Of a stretch of DNA of 64,000 nt, positions 9,127 through 18,023 are shown piece by piece (the first letter of the stretch is position 1; each line of letters starts with the position of its first letter). Position numbers and translations under genes: made by a program. This DNA is from Niabella sp. Lineage in GTDB: Bacteria > Bacteroidota > Bacteroidia > Chitinophagales > Chitinophagaceae. The stretch is taken from the NCBI GenBank assembly GCA_017744715.1, contig JAGIAT010000018.1, positions 24,756 through 88,755 of the forward strand, in the 5' to 3' direction. The notes under the pieces are model-generated. The model searched no databases. It had not been told where the DNA came from and worked only from the letters and a program-made list of their open reading frames with translations.

Positions 9127-9978
9127 TTAAACGCGTTCACAAATGATAATGGTATTTTCTTTTATATGATTCTGAGCCACTGTTGTACGGGCGTTCAGCA
9201 CCCGGGAAAAGCGGTACCATTTCGGCCGGGTGCGAAACATCCATTCAGCTGCTTTTCCCTGGCTCGTATATTCTATGGGGGTTTCGCTGTGGTCTTCGTT
9301 GTACTCGTTAATAAAATGATAGAACAGATCGCCCAGCAGCATATCCTCCGGTGCCTTTCCCCTGAAAAATGTACGCTGCTGATCGCCGGTGATTTTTTTT
9401 GCAATTTCAAACCAGATTACATACAGGTGCTCGCCTGCTTTTTCATCCGGCATTTCAATTTCCTGCTGCGGATAATTCCAGGCGGTATAATCCGGCGCAG
9501 GAATACTGGTGGCCGCATCAAATGTGTGCAGCAGCAAAATGGGAATAAAAAAGAACAGCATGCAAAGCAATACCGGGAAGTACATAAAATTCCGGTCTTT
9601 CAGGAAATATTGCAATGAAGAAAAGATGGCCACACACAGGAACAGGATGGAAAAACCAAAGAGGAGCTCTGCAAATAATTGTTTGTTCCGGTTGTCGCTG
9701 CGGGCGCGGAAATATTTTTTATGTACCAGTAATAAAAACAGGATACCCAGCAGCAGGAAAACGGCGCTGAGCAACCAGAACGCGGTGAACAGGTTTTGGG
9801 TGGTATACGTAATGGCAAATGCGATACCGGATGAAAGGGCCGCGGTGATAAAACTGAAGATCCATGGCTTTTTACCCATATTGCTGAAGGTGCTGCTCAT
9901 TTGCCGGATAACGGGTATGATGGCCAGTGAAGAGAAAAGAAAAATCCCTGCGTAGAGTATAAAAAACTTTAACGCCAT
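9127..9978 (-). CDS. tssN: T6SSiii polytopic membrane protein TssN
   Basis: 283 aa. Five or so hydrophobic helices occupy about residues 1-150, and a soluble cytoplasmic domain follows (about 160-283) with GEHLYVIWFEIAKKITGD and AEWMFRTRPKWYRFSR. A polytopic N-terminus plus cytoplasmic C-terminus next to tssK and tssG is the TssN pattern. In Bacteroidota T6SSs it is thought to substitute for TssL/TssM at the inner membrane. Confidence 0.75.
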   Translation of the reverse strand: MALKFFILYAGIFLFSSLAIIPVIRQMSSTFSNMGKKPWIFSFITAALSSGIAFAITYTTQNLFTAFWLLSAVFLLLGILFLLLVHKKYFRARSDNRNKQLFAELLFGFSILFLCVAIFSSLQYFLKDRNFMYFPVLLCMLFFFIPILLLHTFDAATSIPAPDYTAWNYPQQEIEMPDEKAGEHLYVIWFEIAKKITGDQQRTFFRGKAPEDMLLGDLFYHFINEYNEDHSETPIEYTSQGKAAEWMFRTRPKWYRFSRVLNARTTVAQNHIKENTIIICERV

Positions 9979-10017
9979 ATTGTTGAAGTTTTGAAATAAA
10001 TGTTTATAAGTCCCCGG

Positions 10018-10911
10018 CTAAATATGGGCTCCGTAGCCTAATACCGCACCAAGGTCTTTGCCGGCCGCTTCTTCCCGGATTTTAAATTCAAACTGCACGT
10101 CCATTTCAAACGGGATAAAGAGGTCCTCAAATTTTTGAAGAATGGTTGTTTTGTTGGGTTGTTTAACAAATGGCTGCATTTCATCGCCCGACGCGCCTTC
10201 AATGGTGAAGATCCAGCAGGGAAAAAGCTCAAGGGTGTTCTGTCCCAGCGCACTGTTGATTCCCATCTGCATTTCAGCCAGCGCCGCCGGGTGTTGCATG
10301 GTAATACTGCCGGTACGTTCCTCCTGCCTCAATGCAACGTTCTTATTCAGGATATGCCCCAGCGCAGCTTCCGTGGATGCGGGGTTGCCTTTAATAAACT
10401 GGAGATACGGCATCAGTTGCAGCATCCGGCCTGCTTCTTCTTCGGGGAGTGGTTCGTTGAAATTCCAAAACCGGAACCACGCCGGATCCCTTCTTCCGCT
10501 TTGCAGTGTGAACAGCGCATCCCGCTCTTCGGCTTCCACAAAAACCTGGTACCGGAACAGTAACTGCTCAATGGGGGCAAAAAAACTCCGGGCCTGCCGC
10601 TCTTCCTCCTTAAACCGTTTATGCTCGTCTACGGCATCCTGAACCGTGCGTATCCGGCTGTTTCCCCTGGTTTGATGAAAAAGGCCCTCAGGAAGCTTAT
10701 CATAGATCCCATCCCGGTTTACAACCATCTCAAATGAACAGTCAGTTTCGGTTGCGACCATTTCAGACACGTCACTGCTAAAGCTTTTTTTAAAACCACC
10801 TTTTGCATGAACGGTGATTTTTTCCAGCTCCACTCCTGACTCAATCAGCCCCGCGCATATGGCTTCTGCGCGAAACGGAGGTTTCATAATATGGTGGCCC
10901 CGGGAGCTCAT
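10018..10911 (-). CDS. tssG: T6SS baseplate subunit TssG
   Basis: 297 aa, first gene of the minus arm. RDGIYDKLPEGLFHQ near residue 85 is the TssG signature of this T6SS subtype. TssG pairs with TssF in the baseplate wedge. The ATG at 10911 is used. A -7-like box TACTTTTG lies at 10960-10967 on this strand and could drive the whole tssG-N-K-O-P-E-F operon. Confidence 0.85.
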   Translation of the reverse strand: MSSRGHHIMKPPFRAEAICAGLIESGVELEKITVHAKGGFKKSFSSDVSEMVATETDCSFEMVVNRDGIYDKLPEGLFHQTRGNSRIRTVQDAVDEHKRFKEEERQARSFFAPIEQLLFRYQVFVEAEERDALFTLQSGRRDPAWFRFWNFNEPLPEEEAGRMLQLMPYLQFIKGNPASTEAALGHILNKNVALRQEERTGSITMQHPAALAEMQMGINSALGQNTLELFPCWIFTIEGASGDEMQPFVKQPNKTTILQKFEDLFIPFEMDVQFEFKIREEAAGKDLGAVLGYGAHI

Positions 10912-10959
10912 GTTGTTTTAATTATGACATCATGCCCAGATCCGTTTCATCTGGATAAC

Positions 10960-10967
10960 CAAAAGTA
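10960..10967 (-). promoter_or_regulatory. Candidate -7 box (TACTTTTG) for the tssG operon
   Basis: The element exactly matches the Bacteroidota -7 consensus TAnnTTTG and lies 49 nt upstream of the tssG start. No TTTG was found at the expected -33 distance, so support is partial. Confidence 0.4.
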
Positions 10968-11194
10968 GAAAAAAAGCCGGGGGACGGCTATACCTAATAA
11001 TAGCGATGGTTTGTAGCAGGGCAATGATCTATTTTTACGAAGAATAAAACCTATTCTGTAAACTAGGCAATAGCAAGCGGTGTAATCTAGGAAAGGACAA
11101 CAGGTATGCATCGGGTATCCAATCCGTTTCATGTACCTTATATACAGTGGAAGGTTCGTTTCACCTGTTTAAAAGCCGGCTTAAATCACAACAC

Positions 11195-13108
11195 ATGTCG
11201 AACGACGCCATTTTAAGTAAAACAGAAATTATCATCCAGGGGTATCAAAACAGTCAACCGGTTTTGTTTTCCAATCTTCTGCTGGACGAGGCGCTGGTAA
11301 AGGTTAACCAGTTTTCTTTTTCAATGCGGGCGGCGGATGATCATGCCACCCTGGATGCGATCATTGATTTTAAGAAGGCGGTTTTAGGCAAGGAGCTTCA
11401 GATTGAGTTTAAGGACAGCAGCGATGCATCCCGCCACCGGTTCAAAGGAGTGGTGGAAGCTGTGAATTCATCGCTGATTGATGAACATTATTATGAATTC
11501 CAGGTTAGCGGTTCGGGCCTGTTCTGTAAGGTCAGCAAGATACCGGAATATCATTCTTTTTATAAACAAACGCTTTCTGATGTGATCGATAAGGCGTATA
11601 AGGACTCGGCGCTCAAGTCGCAGGTAAAAAAGGATCCCCGGTATACCCGTCCCCTGCATTATACCGTTCAATACAATCAAACCTTATTTGATTTTACCAC
11701 ATCACTGGCCGTGCGTTTTGGCGAGTGGGCTTATTATGACGGTGAAAATTTTGTATTTGGAAAAAAGCCGGACGGGCAGCCCATTGAGCTGTTTGCCCCG
11801 GACGATGTATTTAACCTGAATATTCATGCGCATGTGCTGCGAAACCCCAGAGCCGTGGTGGGTACGGATAGTTTTAAAGGGGAAGCCCTTCGCTCTTCGA
11901 AAGAAGAAGCGGTTCCTGATAATGCCATGCTGAAAGCGGCCCAGGACGCCGGAAAGAAGGCATTGGAAACCCGGGGTGATGATTTTGTGGCGTCGGGTTT
12001 TGACCAGGAGCTGATGGACTATATTTTCCGGATCGACCAGCAGTCCCGCTATACGGCTTCGGCCGCCATAACCGGCAGCACCCGCAATAACCAGTTGGCA
12101 ATCGGACGGATCATTCAGATCAAGGACCAGGACGATTCGGGTGGAAAGCGGTTTATCATTACGCAGATCCATCACAGCGCCATGCGTGCCGATCACTACA
12201 GCAACCACTTTACAGCGGTGCCTTTTGAATCGGAAATTCCTCCTTATGCGAATCCTTCCGTTTTTCCCCGGGCCGTTTCACAGGTGGGCATTGTTACCGA
12301 TAATGAAGACGATGCCGGTATGGCCCGGGTAAAAGTGAAATTTCCCTGGATGAGCGATGACGAAAAAAGCCCATGGATCCCATTGGTAGTGCCACATGCA
12401 GGGGATAGCAAGGGATTCCGGTTTCTTCCGGAAATAGACGATGAAGTGATGGTGCATTTTACAGATAACAATGCAGAGCGGCCATATGTGATTGGTGCGT
12501 TGTATACCGAAAAGCATAAACCTAAAATACCGGAAAAGGGAAATCATATAAAACGGATCGGTACCAAAACGGGCAGGCGGCTGGAAATGGATGATGAGAA
12601 AGGAGAGATGATGCTGGCAGATGATTTTGATAATGATATCGGTAACCGGCTGTATATGCTGAAGAACAAGGAGCAGAAAATCATCAAGGTTTCCAGTGGC
12701 AATGATGACGATAATTTTTCGGTGATATTCCTGGACGGGGGGAACGGCCGCGCTACCATCGGCATAAAAAGCGGCGGCACGGTGATCCTGAAGATCGACA
12801 TGCAGCAAGACGGAACGGTAATGGATATTACTTCGGAGGGTACCATCAATATAAAGGCAAAACAGGCCCTTAACCTCGAATCGGATGAGATCAATATAAA
12901 GGCCATGAATGTAAATATCAAGGCCGATGATAAGCTTTCGATGGAAAGCAAGGTTGCTGCTGAACTTTCGGCCGCCGACATAAAAGTGGATGCCAGCGCT
13001 TCACTTGATCTTAACGGATCGGGCCAGGCAAAACTGGCGGGTGCAATGCTGGATTTGAAAGGCGATGGAATTGCGTCCCTGACGGGAGCGCTTGTTAAAA
13101 TAAATTAA
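11195..13108 (+). CDS. vgrG: T6SS spike protein VgrG (TssI)
   Basis: 637 aa from the ATG at 11195; a GTG at 11147 would add an atypical leader. The N-terminal gp27-like half (about residues 1-340) is followed by the gp5 OB fold (SQVGIVTDNEDDAGMARVKV, then DDEKSPWIPLVVPHAGDSKG and IDDEVMVHF). The C-terminus is beta-prism repeats (INIKAKQ, INIKAMNVNIKADDKLSMES) ending in ALVKIN. It trimerises as the puncturing tip, with DUF4123 and PAAR proteins encoded immediately downstream. No C-terminal effector domain is fused. Confidence 0.92.
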   Translation: MSNDAILSKTEIIIQGYQNSQPVLFSNLLLDEALVKVNQFSFSMRAADDHATLDAIIDFKKAVLGKELQIEFKDSSDASRHRFKGVVEAVNSSLIDEHYYEFQVSGSGLFCKVSKIPEYHSFYKQTLSDVIDKAYKDSALKSQVKKDPRYTRPLHYTVQYNQTLFDFTTSLAVRFGEWAYYDGENFVFGKKPDGQPIELFAPDDVFNLNIHAHVLRNPRAVVGTDSFKGEALRSSKEEAVPDNAMLKAAQDAGKKALETRGDDFVASGFDQELMDYIFRIDQQSRYTASAAITGSTRNNQLAIGRIIQIKDQDDSGGKRFIITQIHHSAMRADHYSNHFTAVPFESEIPPYANPSVFPRAVSQVGIVTDNEDDAGMARVKVKFPWMSDDEKSPWIPLVVPHAGDSKGFRFLPEIDDEVMVHFTDNNAERPYVIGALYTEKHKPKIPEKGNHIKRIGTKTGRRLEMDDEKGEMMLADDFDNDIGNRLYMLKNKEQKIIKVSSGNDDDNFSVIFLDGGNGRATIGIKSGGTVILKIDMQQDGTVMDITSEGTINIKAKQALNLESDEINIKAMNVNIKADDKLSMESKVAAELSAADIKVDASASLDLNGSGQAKLAGAMLDLKGDGIASLTGALVKIN

Positions 13109-13112
13109 TGCG

Positions 13113-13712
13113 GTGCAGTTCTTATGTTACGATACGGCATTAAATGAAGAGTACACGCTGATCCGGCTCCTGCAGCGGTATCCCCGTTATTGGTCCTTGT
13201 TTGCCGGTACGGATGATGAGCAGATCTGGGATGCGGCGCCCTATCTTTTTGAAGTGGATTCCGATTTCTATGATCTTCGGAAGGAAAGCGGGCTCATACG
13301 TCTGGATCATTGCATCCTGTTTGAAACGGATGAGCCCGGGGTGGCGGTAGTGCAGTTTTTGCAGCGGTTCATATATCCCGGCACCATGGAGGCGCCTGTT
13401 TATTTCAGGGTATGGGATCCCCGGGTGTTGCTGGAGGCATTTCCCGCATGGAGTGAAAAGGAACGCCTGCTTTTTTTTGAGTTTTTTGACCGCTTTTATA
13501 CGGAGGGTGCAGATAACGCATGGCTCGATTGCTGGAAGCCGGATGCCCGATACCGGTTAAACAGGGAGCCGGTACAGAAAGCAACGGTATTTCCGGTTAA
13601 CAGGCCGGCACCGTTAGCAGAAACGCAGGCAGCGGATGAAAAACCGGAGGAGCAGCCGGATGCTGTTCATAGCGAAACACCTCCCAAACGCAGAAGATTT
13701 TTTATTGAATAA
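13113..13712 (+). CDS. DUF4123 T6SS effector chaperone/adaptor
   Basis: 199 aa from a GTG 4 nt after the vgrG stop. DAAPYLFEVD at about residue 40 and YFRVWDPRVLLEAFPA at about 110 are DUF4123 signatures. Proteins of this family (Tap/TEC) load PAAR-linked or VgrG-linked effectors onto the spike. The last 50 residues are Glu/Pro-rich and end in KRRRFF. Its place between vgrG and the PAAR gene implies that the downstream proteins are its cargo. Confidence 0.8.
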   Translation: MQFLCYDTALNEEYTLIRLLQRYPRYWSLFAGTDDEQIWDAAPYLFEVDSDFYDLRKESGLIRLDHCILFETDEPGVAVVQFLQRFIYPGTMEAPVYFRVWDPRVLLEAFPAWSEKERLLFFEFFDRFYTEGADNAWLDCWKPDARYRLNREPVQKATVFPVNRPAPLAETQAADEKPEEQPDAVHSETPPKRRRFFIE

Positions 13713-13721
13713 ATAATATAA

Positions 13722-14348
13722 ATGGGAAAACCTGCAGCAAGGATCGGAGACATGCATGTATGCCCGCTGGTTAACGGGCTGGTGCCGCATGTGGGTGGCC
13801 CGGTACTGCCGGCGGGGGTACCCAATGTGTTGATTGGCGGTATGCCGGCGGCCACAATGGGTGATATGTGTGTATGCACCGGTCCGCCTGATGTAATTAT
13901 GCTGGGCAGCTCCGGTGTGCTCATCGGCGGAAGACCCGCGGCGCGGATGGGCGATACCACCGCCCACGGAGGAAGCATCCTGTTGGGGTGTTTTACGGTG
14001 CTGATCGGGGAAACCGGTGGCGGCGGCGCAGGAGCAGGCGCTGGTATGGGAGGCGGGCTAATGGAAAAAGGAATGGTTGGTGCCGCCCGCGCAAAGGACA
14101 TTGCCAATACAAAGGCGTTAAAAGAAGCGGCAAAAAAGGGCAGCGCCGTTGCAGAGAAAACGACCCGCGAAGATTTTACCGCCCGGTTTACGCTGAAGGA
14201 TGAAGCACAAAAAGCGGTTGCCGGAAGGCGCTATGAAATCCGGACCAGCGACGGCAAGATCCATGAAGGCAAAACATCTGCGGGCGGAACAACGGAACCC
14301 TTACAGGGATATACAACTGCCGATTGCAGCATAGCTTTTCTCAAATAG
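13722..14348 (+). CDS. PAAR-domain spike tip with C-terminal TTR-like extension
   Basis: 208 aa. Residues 1-95 are a PAAR domain with repeated MPAATMGD- and RPAARMGD-type turns and conserved His/Cys metal-binding positions (GDMHVCP, GDMCVC, TTAHGG). A Gly-rich and Ala/Lys-rich linker (about 95-150) leads to a beta segment, FTLKDEAQKAVAGRRYEI followed by SDGKIHEGKTSAGGTTE, which resembles the transthyretin-like adaptor domain often fused to VgrG or PAAR proteins. The extension probably docks the next gene product. The linker and fold assignments are inference. Confidence 0.88.
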   Translation: MGKPAARIGDMHVCPLVNGLVPHVGGPVLPAGVPNVLIGGMPAATMGDMCVCTGPPDVIMLGSSGVLIGGRPAARMGDTTAHGGSILLGCFTVLIGETGGGGAGAGAGMGGGLMEKGMVGAARAKDIANTKALKEAAKKGSAVAEKTTREDFTARFTLKDEAQKAVAGRRYEIRTSDGKIHEGKTSAGGTTEPLQGYTTADCSIAFLK

Positions 14349-14363
14349 AAATAAACAGCATTT

Positions 14364-16343
14364 ATGCCGGGAAAAGGAGCCGATACCAAACAGGATTTTG
14401 AATTGAACGATATCCGGCAGCTATTGGTGCTGGTGCGTTACCGGCCTGCCGGTGCGGTAGCAGCCGATGCGATGCTGGGTGGTATGGCCGGTAAAGTACA
14501 GGGTGCCGCAGATAAACTGGAGTCGGCTGCGGCTGCCATACCGGGGCTTAACCTGTTTTTTAAAGAAGAAACGGAGCCGGAAAAAAAATGTGACAAGGAA
14601 TACACCTACTACAAGGACTATAAGGACTGGGATGCGTACATGCGGAAAATGAAGAACGAGCTTTCCAATAAGCTGCATATTGATAATGACGTGCTGGTTT
14701 TTGATTTTGATGCCACCGATGCAGAAGGCCGGAAAAAAGAAGGGAAAAAACTGTGCACACAAATAAAGACGAAAACGGCCGCCTGGAAAGGGTATAGCTC
14801 CTGTTTTCATTTTGTAGGTTTAGGCCAGGGGGGAAACGTGGCCAATGAATGCATCGGGGAACTGAGCCAGGATGACGGGTTTAAAAATAAATGGTGGGTA
14901 CAGTCGGTGATCTATGTAGCTACGCCCTTATACCGCTACCAGCATACGTTTGATGAACCGGCGGCTTTTAAAGGGAAAGGCCGGAAATATGCCTTTGGCA
15001 ACCGGTTTGATTTAACGGCGCAGGTGATCGAATATTTTGAGCCCAACGATACGTTGCGTAAACGGATCGCCGAATGCAATGCCAACCCGCTTTCGGTGTT
15101 TACGGGTAAAATTAAAATGCGGCTGGTGGCCGCATTAGGAAACCTGCTGAGTATTGACGGCTTTGGAACGGGTAAGGACAACGAGGGGCATTTGAATAAA
15201 TTAAAGCAAACGAAAGAAGAGGTCCGCGGTCTGATAGAGGAATGTGTAAATGCGGTTAAAACCCTGGTGAATGTGGCTCCGGACCTGGTAAAGCCCGGCG
15301 ATCTTCCAAAGTTTGACCAGCTGCTGCAGGGCTTTGATGCCGTACCGGAACAATCGGTAAACCGGCTGGAAAAATTTATTGATGAAATTAAAAATGCAGC
15401 GCAGGGCACCAGCCTGGACACCGGCCGTATTAAGAAGGAAAAGATTTTGAATTTTCTTTGCCCCCTGGTAGACAAGCTTACCGGCATGCTGCGGTTATTT
15501 TCTGTAGGATCCGAAACATCCAATGCGGCTGTTGACCGGTTGATGAAGCAGGCTGAGGTGAAAAAGATCCGGGCGCCGCGGAATGATGCGGTTTCATTGC
15601 TGGGCGTGGATCCATACCTGGAAAAAGTGGCCCGGATGGCAGCGGAAGCCCGGGAGAAAGAGGCCGCATTAAAAAAAGAGGGAAAAGAGCCGGATCCCCA
15701 ATCTGCAGCAGCTATTGTGTATGATCAGTCGGTGGCCATGATCAATACATGCAGGGAATGCATTGCTGCCATAACCGGTAAACAGGATCTGGACCTGGGT
15801 GATCCCAATATTTCGGGGGAAGACAGGGCCCGTATAGCAACGGCGGTTACCGCCTTGTTATTACCTATGATGCCTTCCAAGAAAAAGTTTTATGCCGAAG
15901 TGCTGCAGTACCTGCCGCTAGGGGGCTTAAATGGTTTTCTTTCAAAGCTGACGGGCAATGCGGCTTTTGCGCCCTTGCAGAAGCTGACGGGAACCTTCCT
16001 GGGTGATTTTGACGAAGGTACAGCGGAAGAGCCCGGACTGAAAACTTCAATAAAAAACTTTGATGCGGAGCTTGCGCGCGTGAAGGGATTTTTAAACCGG
16101 AACAATTACCCGGTTCATAAGGATGCAAACAGTTTGTATTTTATTTATAACAGTCATAACCAGATGTTGAAAAAAGCATATGGTCCGGTGTTGCATGTTA
16201 TTGACCAGGAAACCGGCTACCTGGATTATATGGTCAGCTCCGGGGCATCGCATTTTTTTAACCTGGAAAAGAACGAATATATGCAGGGTGGGCCGGGGGC
16301 GTCGCAGGACGCCGTTCCCGCCATCCGGAAGCAGGCGTCTTAA
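14364..16343 (+). CDS. T6SS-linked protein with alpha/beta-hydrolase core lacking the nucleophile Ser
   Basis: 659 aa, 15 nt after the PAAR gene. Residues 149-157 read HFVGLGQGG, which aligns with the lipase elbow H-x-V-G-H-S-x-G-G but has Gly154 where the Ser should be. The lipase-type strand VIYVATPLY follows at about 182-190. The middle (about 270-560) is helical and lacks recognisable motifs. The last 100 residues resume beta/alpha sequence with HVIDQETGYLDYMVSSGASH, positions that could be the remaining Asp and His of a triad. Family knowledge: PAAR-linked lipases are common T6SS effectors. Inference: this is a degenerate lipase acting as a scaffold or cargo carrier, or one with an altered mechanism. 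Confidence 0.5.
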   Translation: MPGKGADTKQDFELNDIRQLLVLVRYRPAGAVAADAMLGGMAGKVQGAADKLESAAAAIPGLNLFFKEETEPEKKCDKEYTYYKDYKDWDAYMRKMKNELSNKLHIDNDVLVFDFDATDAEGRKKEGKKLCTQIKTKTAAWKGYSSCFHFVGLGQGGNVANECIGELSQDDGFKNKWWVQSVIYVATPLYRYQHTFDEPAAFKGKGRKYAFGNRFDLTAQVIEYFEPNDTLRKRIAECNANPLSVFTGKIKMRLVAALGNLLSIDGFGTGKDNEGHLNKLKQTKEEVRGLIEECVNAVKTLVNVAPDLVKPGDLPKFDQLLQGFDAVPEQSVNRLEKFIDEIKNAAQGTSLDTGRIKKEKILNFLCPLVDKLTGMLRLFSVGSETSNAAVDRLMKQAEVKKIRAPRNDAVSLLGVDPYLEKVARMAAEAREKEAALKKEGKEPDPQSAAAIVYDQSVAMINTCRECIAAITGKQDLDLGDPNISGEDRARIATAVTALLLPMMPSKKKFYAEVLQYLPLGGLNGFLSKLTGNAAFAPLQKLTGTFLGDFDEGTAEEPGLKTSIKNFDAELARVKGFLNRNNYPVHKDANSLYFIYNSHNQMLKKAYGPVLHVIDQETGYLDYMVSSGASHFFNLEKNEYMQGGPGASQDAVPAIRKQAS

Positions 16344-16356
16344 AAAAAAGGGAATC

Positions 16357-17010
16357 ATGTTCGACGGGTTAGGCGATTATTTAAAGGCCCGGGCCATTTG
16401 TACGGGGGCAACGGATGAGCAGGTATATAATTCGATTATGAATTACTGGACCTGGATCTCGCCGCAACCCAATGCCCGGGCGCACCTGCGGCATTACCGG
16501 CACGGCGGCGGCAGTGAATATGCCGAACCACAGCTGTCAGATCTGTTCAATGCCAATCCGAGGATCCGTTCGAAAATATTTGACGCCATTGGAAGACAAA
16601 TGCAGGCCCGGCCTCATGAAGATTCCGGAAGCCTTATCGGACGTGGGGTAGATGACGGACATCCGCCGCCCATCAGCCAGGAAGATTATGATTCGGAAGA
16701 CTGGCTGAATGCCAACGGGAATATCGATGAAGTGCACTGGCGTTTGGAGGGCGACTATAATCCCTACGACAACCGGGAAACAGACGAACGGGCTTATTTG
16801 ATGCGCGCGCTCCGGCGGGGTACCGTTTTTTTGATCCGGGTGCGCGTATCGATCCGCGATCCCTATACCTGGCATCCGAACGAGCAACGGCCAACCCAGT
16901 GTATTCATCAGGCGATGGAACGGCTAAAGACTTCCGGTGCGGCAGATTACATCACCACCGGTACTACCGTGCTTTCGATGCCGTCTGTATACCTGCCGGG
17001 CTGGACGTAA
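16357..17010 (+). CDS. Unrecognised T6SS-locus protein, candidate cargo
   Basis: 217 aa from the ATG at 16357; the longer open frame upstream overlaps the previous gene and is not believed. There is no signal peptide or membrane segment. It is rich in His, Arg, Trp and Tyr, with LRHYRHGGGSEYAEPQLSDL in the first half and IRVRVSIRDPYTWHP in the second. The HYRxGxGxxY pattern is faintly reminiscent of DUF3289-type proteins associated with toxins, but I cannot claim membership. Its place after the pseudo-hydrolase and before tssB makes a secreted effector or an accessory structural part equally possible. No obvious immunity gene follows. Confidence 0.45.
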   Translation: MFDGLGDYLKARAICTGATDEQVYNSIMNYWTWISPQPNARAHLRHYRHGGGSEYAEPQLSDLFNANPRIRSKIFDAIGRQMQARPHEDSGSLIGRGVDDGHPPPISQEDYDSEDWLNANGNIDEVHWRLEGDYNPYDNRETDERAYLMRALRRGTVFLIRVRVSIRDPYTWHPNEQRPTQCIHQAMERLKTSGAADYITTGTTVLSMPSVYLPGWT

Positions 17011-17051
17011 TAGGGTGGTGCTATTGATAACATAAAAAACAATGAAGAATC

Positions 17052-17501
17052 ATGACCGACGAATTGGAGGAAGGAGGTTTTAACAACAGGCTGCAGCCCA
17101 CAGAAACAGTGGCCGATATTGCGCCCAACCGGACGCTGATCGCCGGGTTATTAACCGACCAGGCACCTTTAAAACCTGTAGCGATGTACGGCTTACAGAA
17201 CCTGGAAATGGTATTTGCGCATTACCAGCCGGAGATTACCGTAGCACTGGAAAACAAGGAAGGTGGTCAGGTACAGGAAACCCTGCGTTTTCGAAAGCTT
17301 GGGGATTTTGAACCGGATCAGATCGGCAGGGAAAGCAAATGGCTCCGGCACTGCCGGTTTCAGGCTGCCGCTTATATGAACGCCGCCCGTATGTTAACAT
17401 CAAATACGGCTTTAAGACAGGTGCTGGCATCCGGAGAAAAACGATCGGATATGCATGCTGCCATAAAAAAAATGATAGCGATACTGGAACAACATTTATA
17501 A
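17052..17501 (+). CDS. tssB: T6SS sheath small subunit TssB
   Basis: 149 aa. The central region (DFEPDQIGRESKWLR) carries the F-x-P-D-x-I motif typical of TssB/VipA, and the C-terminal helix is Lys/Met/Ile-rich. TssB and TssC interlock to form the contractile sheath. Unusually, the Hcp gene lies between tssB and tssC. The ATG at 17052 is accepted; the preceding 41 nt contain no other gene. Confidence 0.8.
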   Translation: MTDELEEGGFNNRLQPTETVADIAPNRTLIAGLLTDQAPLKPVAMYGLQNLEMVFAHYQPEITVALENKEGGQVQETLRFRKLGDFEPDQIGRESKWLRHCRFQAAAYMNAARMLTSNTALRQVLASGEKRSDMHAAIKKMIAILEQHL

Positions 17502-17520
17502 ATGAATTAAAAATTTTTGT

Positions 17521-18000
17521 ATGTCATTTTATGCGATATTAAAAATTTCCGGCAAGACCTACAATGTATTAAGCGCTGCATATGATTTTAAGAAGTCAAC
17601 CGACCAGTACGGTAAACCCAGGGTGGGAACCGACGGTGGAATGATCAGTCTTATTGTTGAGTCGTCCCTGGATACCCTGTTCATTAAATGGATGCTGTCT
17701 CCAACCATGACGCAGGAAGGCGAAATCATCTTTATGAAACGGGATACTAAGGCCGCCATGCGAAGGGTTCAGTTCTCCAACGGATACTGCCTGAACTATT
17801 CGGAAACCTTTACGGGATCCGGAGAAAACCCCATGACCATCGGGCTGCTTATTTCGTGCAGTAAAATGGAGATCGACGGTGAGGTATTTGATAAATCCAA
17901 ATTCTGGGGCGGCAGTTCGGGCGGCAGCAAATCCGGTGAGTCGGCCGGCGCTAATAACAATGCCTCCGGAGGAAGCGTTAATTCCTTTATTCCCGATTAA
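17521..18000 (+). CDS. hcp: T6SS tube protein Hcp (TssD)
   Basis: 159 aa, TssD family of Bacteroidota (MSFYAILKISGKTYNVLSA at the N-terminus, CLNYSETFTGSGENPM later). Hexameric rings stack into the inner tube expelled by sheath contraction. After the folded domain (to about residue 129) there is an unusual tail of about 30 residues made of Gly, Ser, Asn and Ala (GGSSGGSKSGESAGANNNAS). Such a tail could line or plug the tube or bind cargo; that is inference. It lies 19 nt after tssB. Confidence 0.88.
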   Translation: MSFYAILKISGKTYNVLSAAYDFKKSTDQYGKPRVGTDGGMISLIVESSLDTLFIKWMLSPTMTQEGEIIFMKRDTKAAMRRVQFSNGYCLNYSETFTGSGENPMTIGLLISCSKMEIDGEVFDKSKFWGGSSGGSKSGESAGANNNASGGSVNSFIPD

Positions 18001-18023
18001 TATTTGAACAGAAACCGGAGTAA

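Noticed and set aside
13113..13712. Immunity protein gene after vgrG
   Set aside because: DUF4123 signatures identify it as a chaperone/adaptor.
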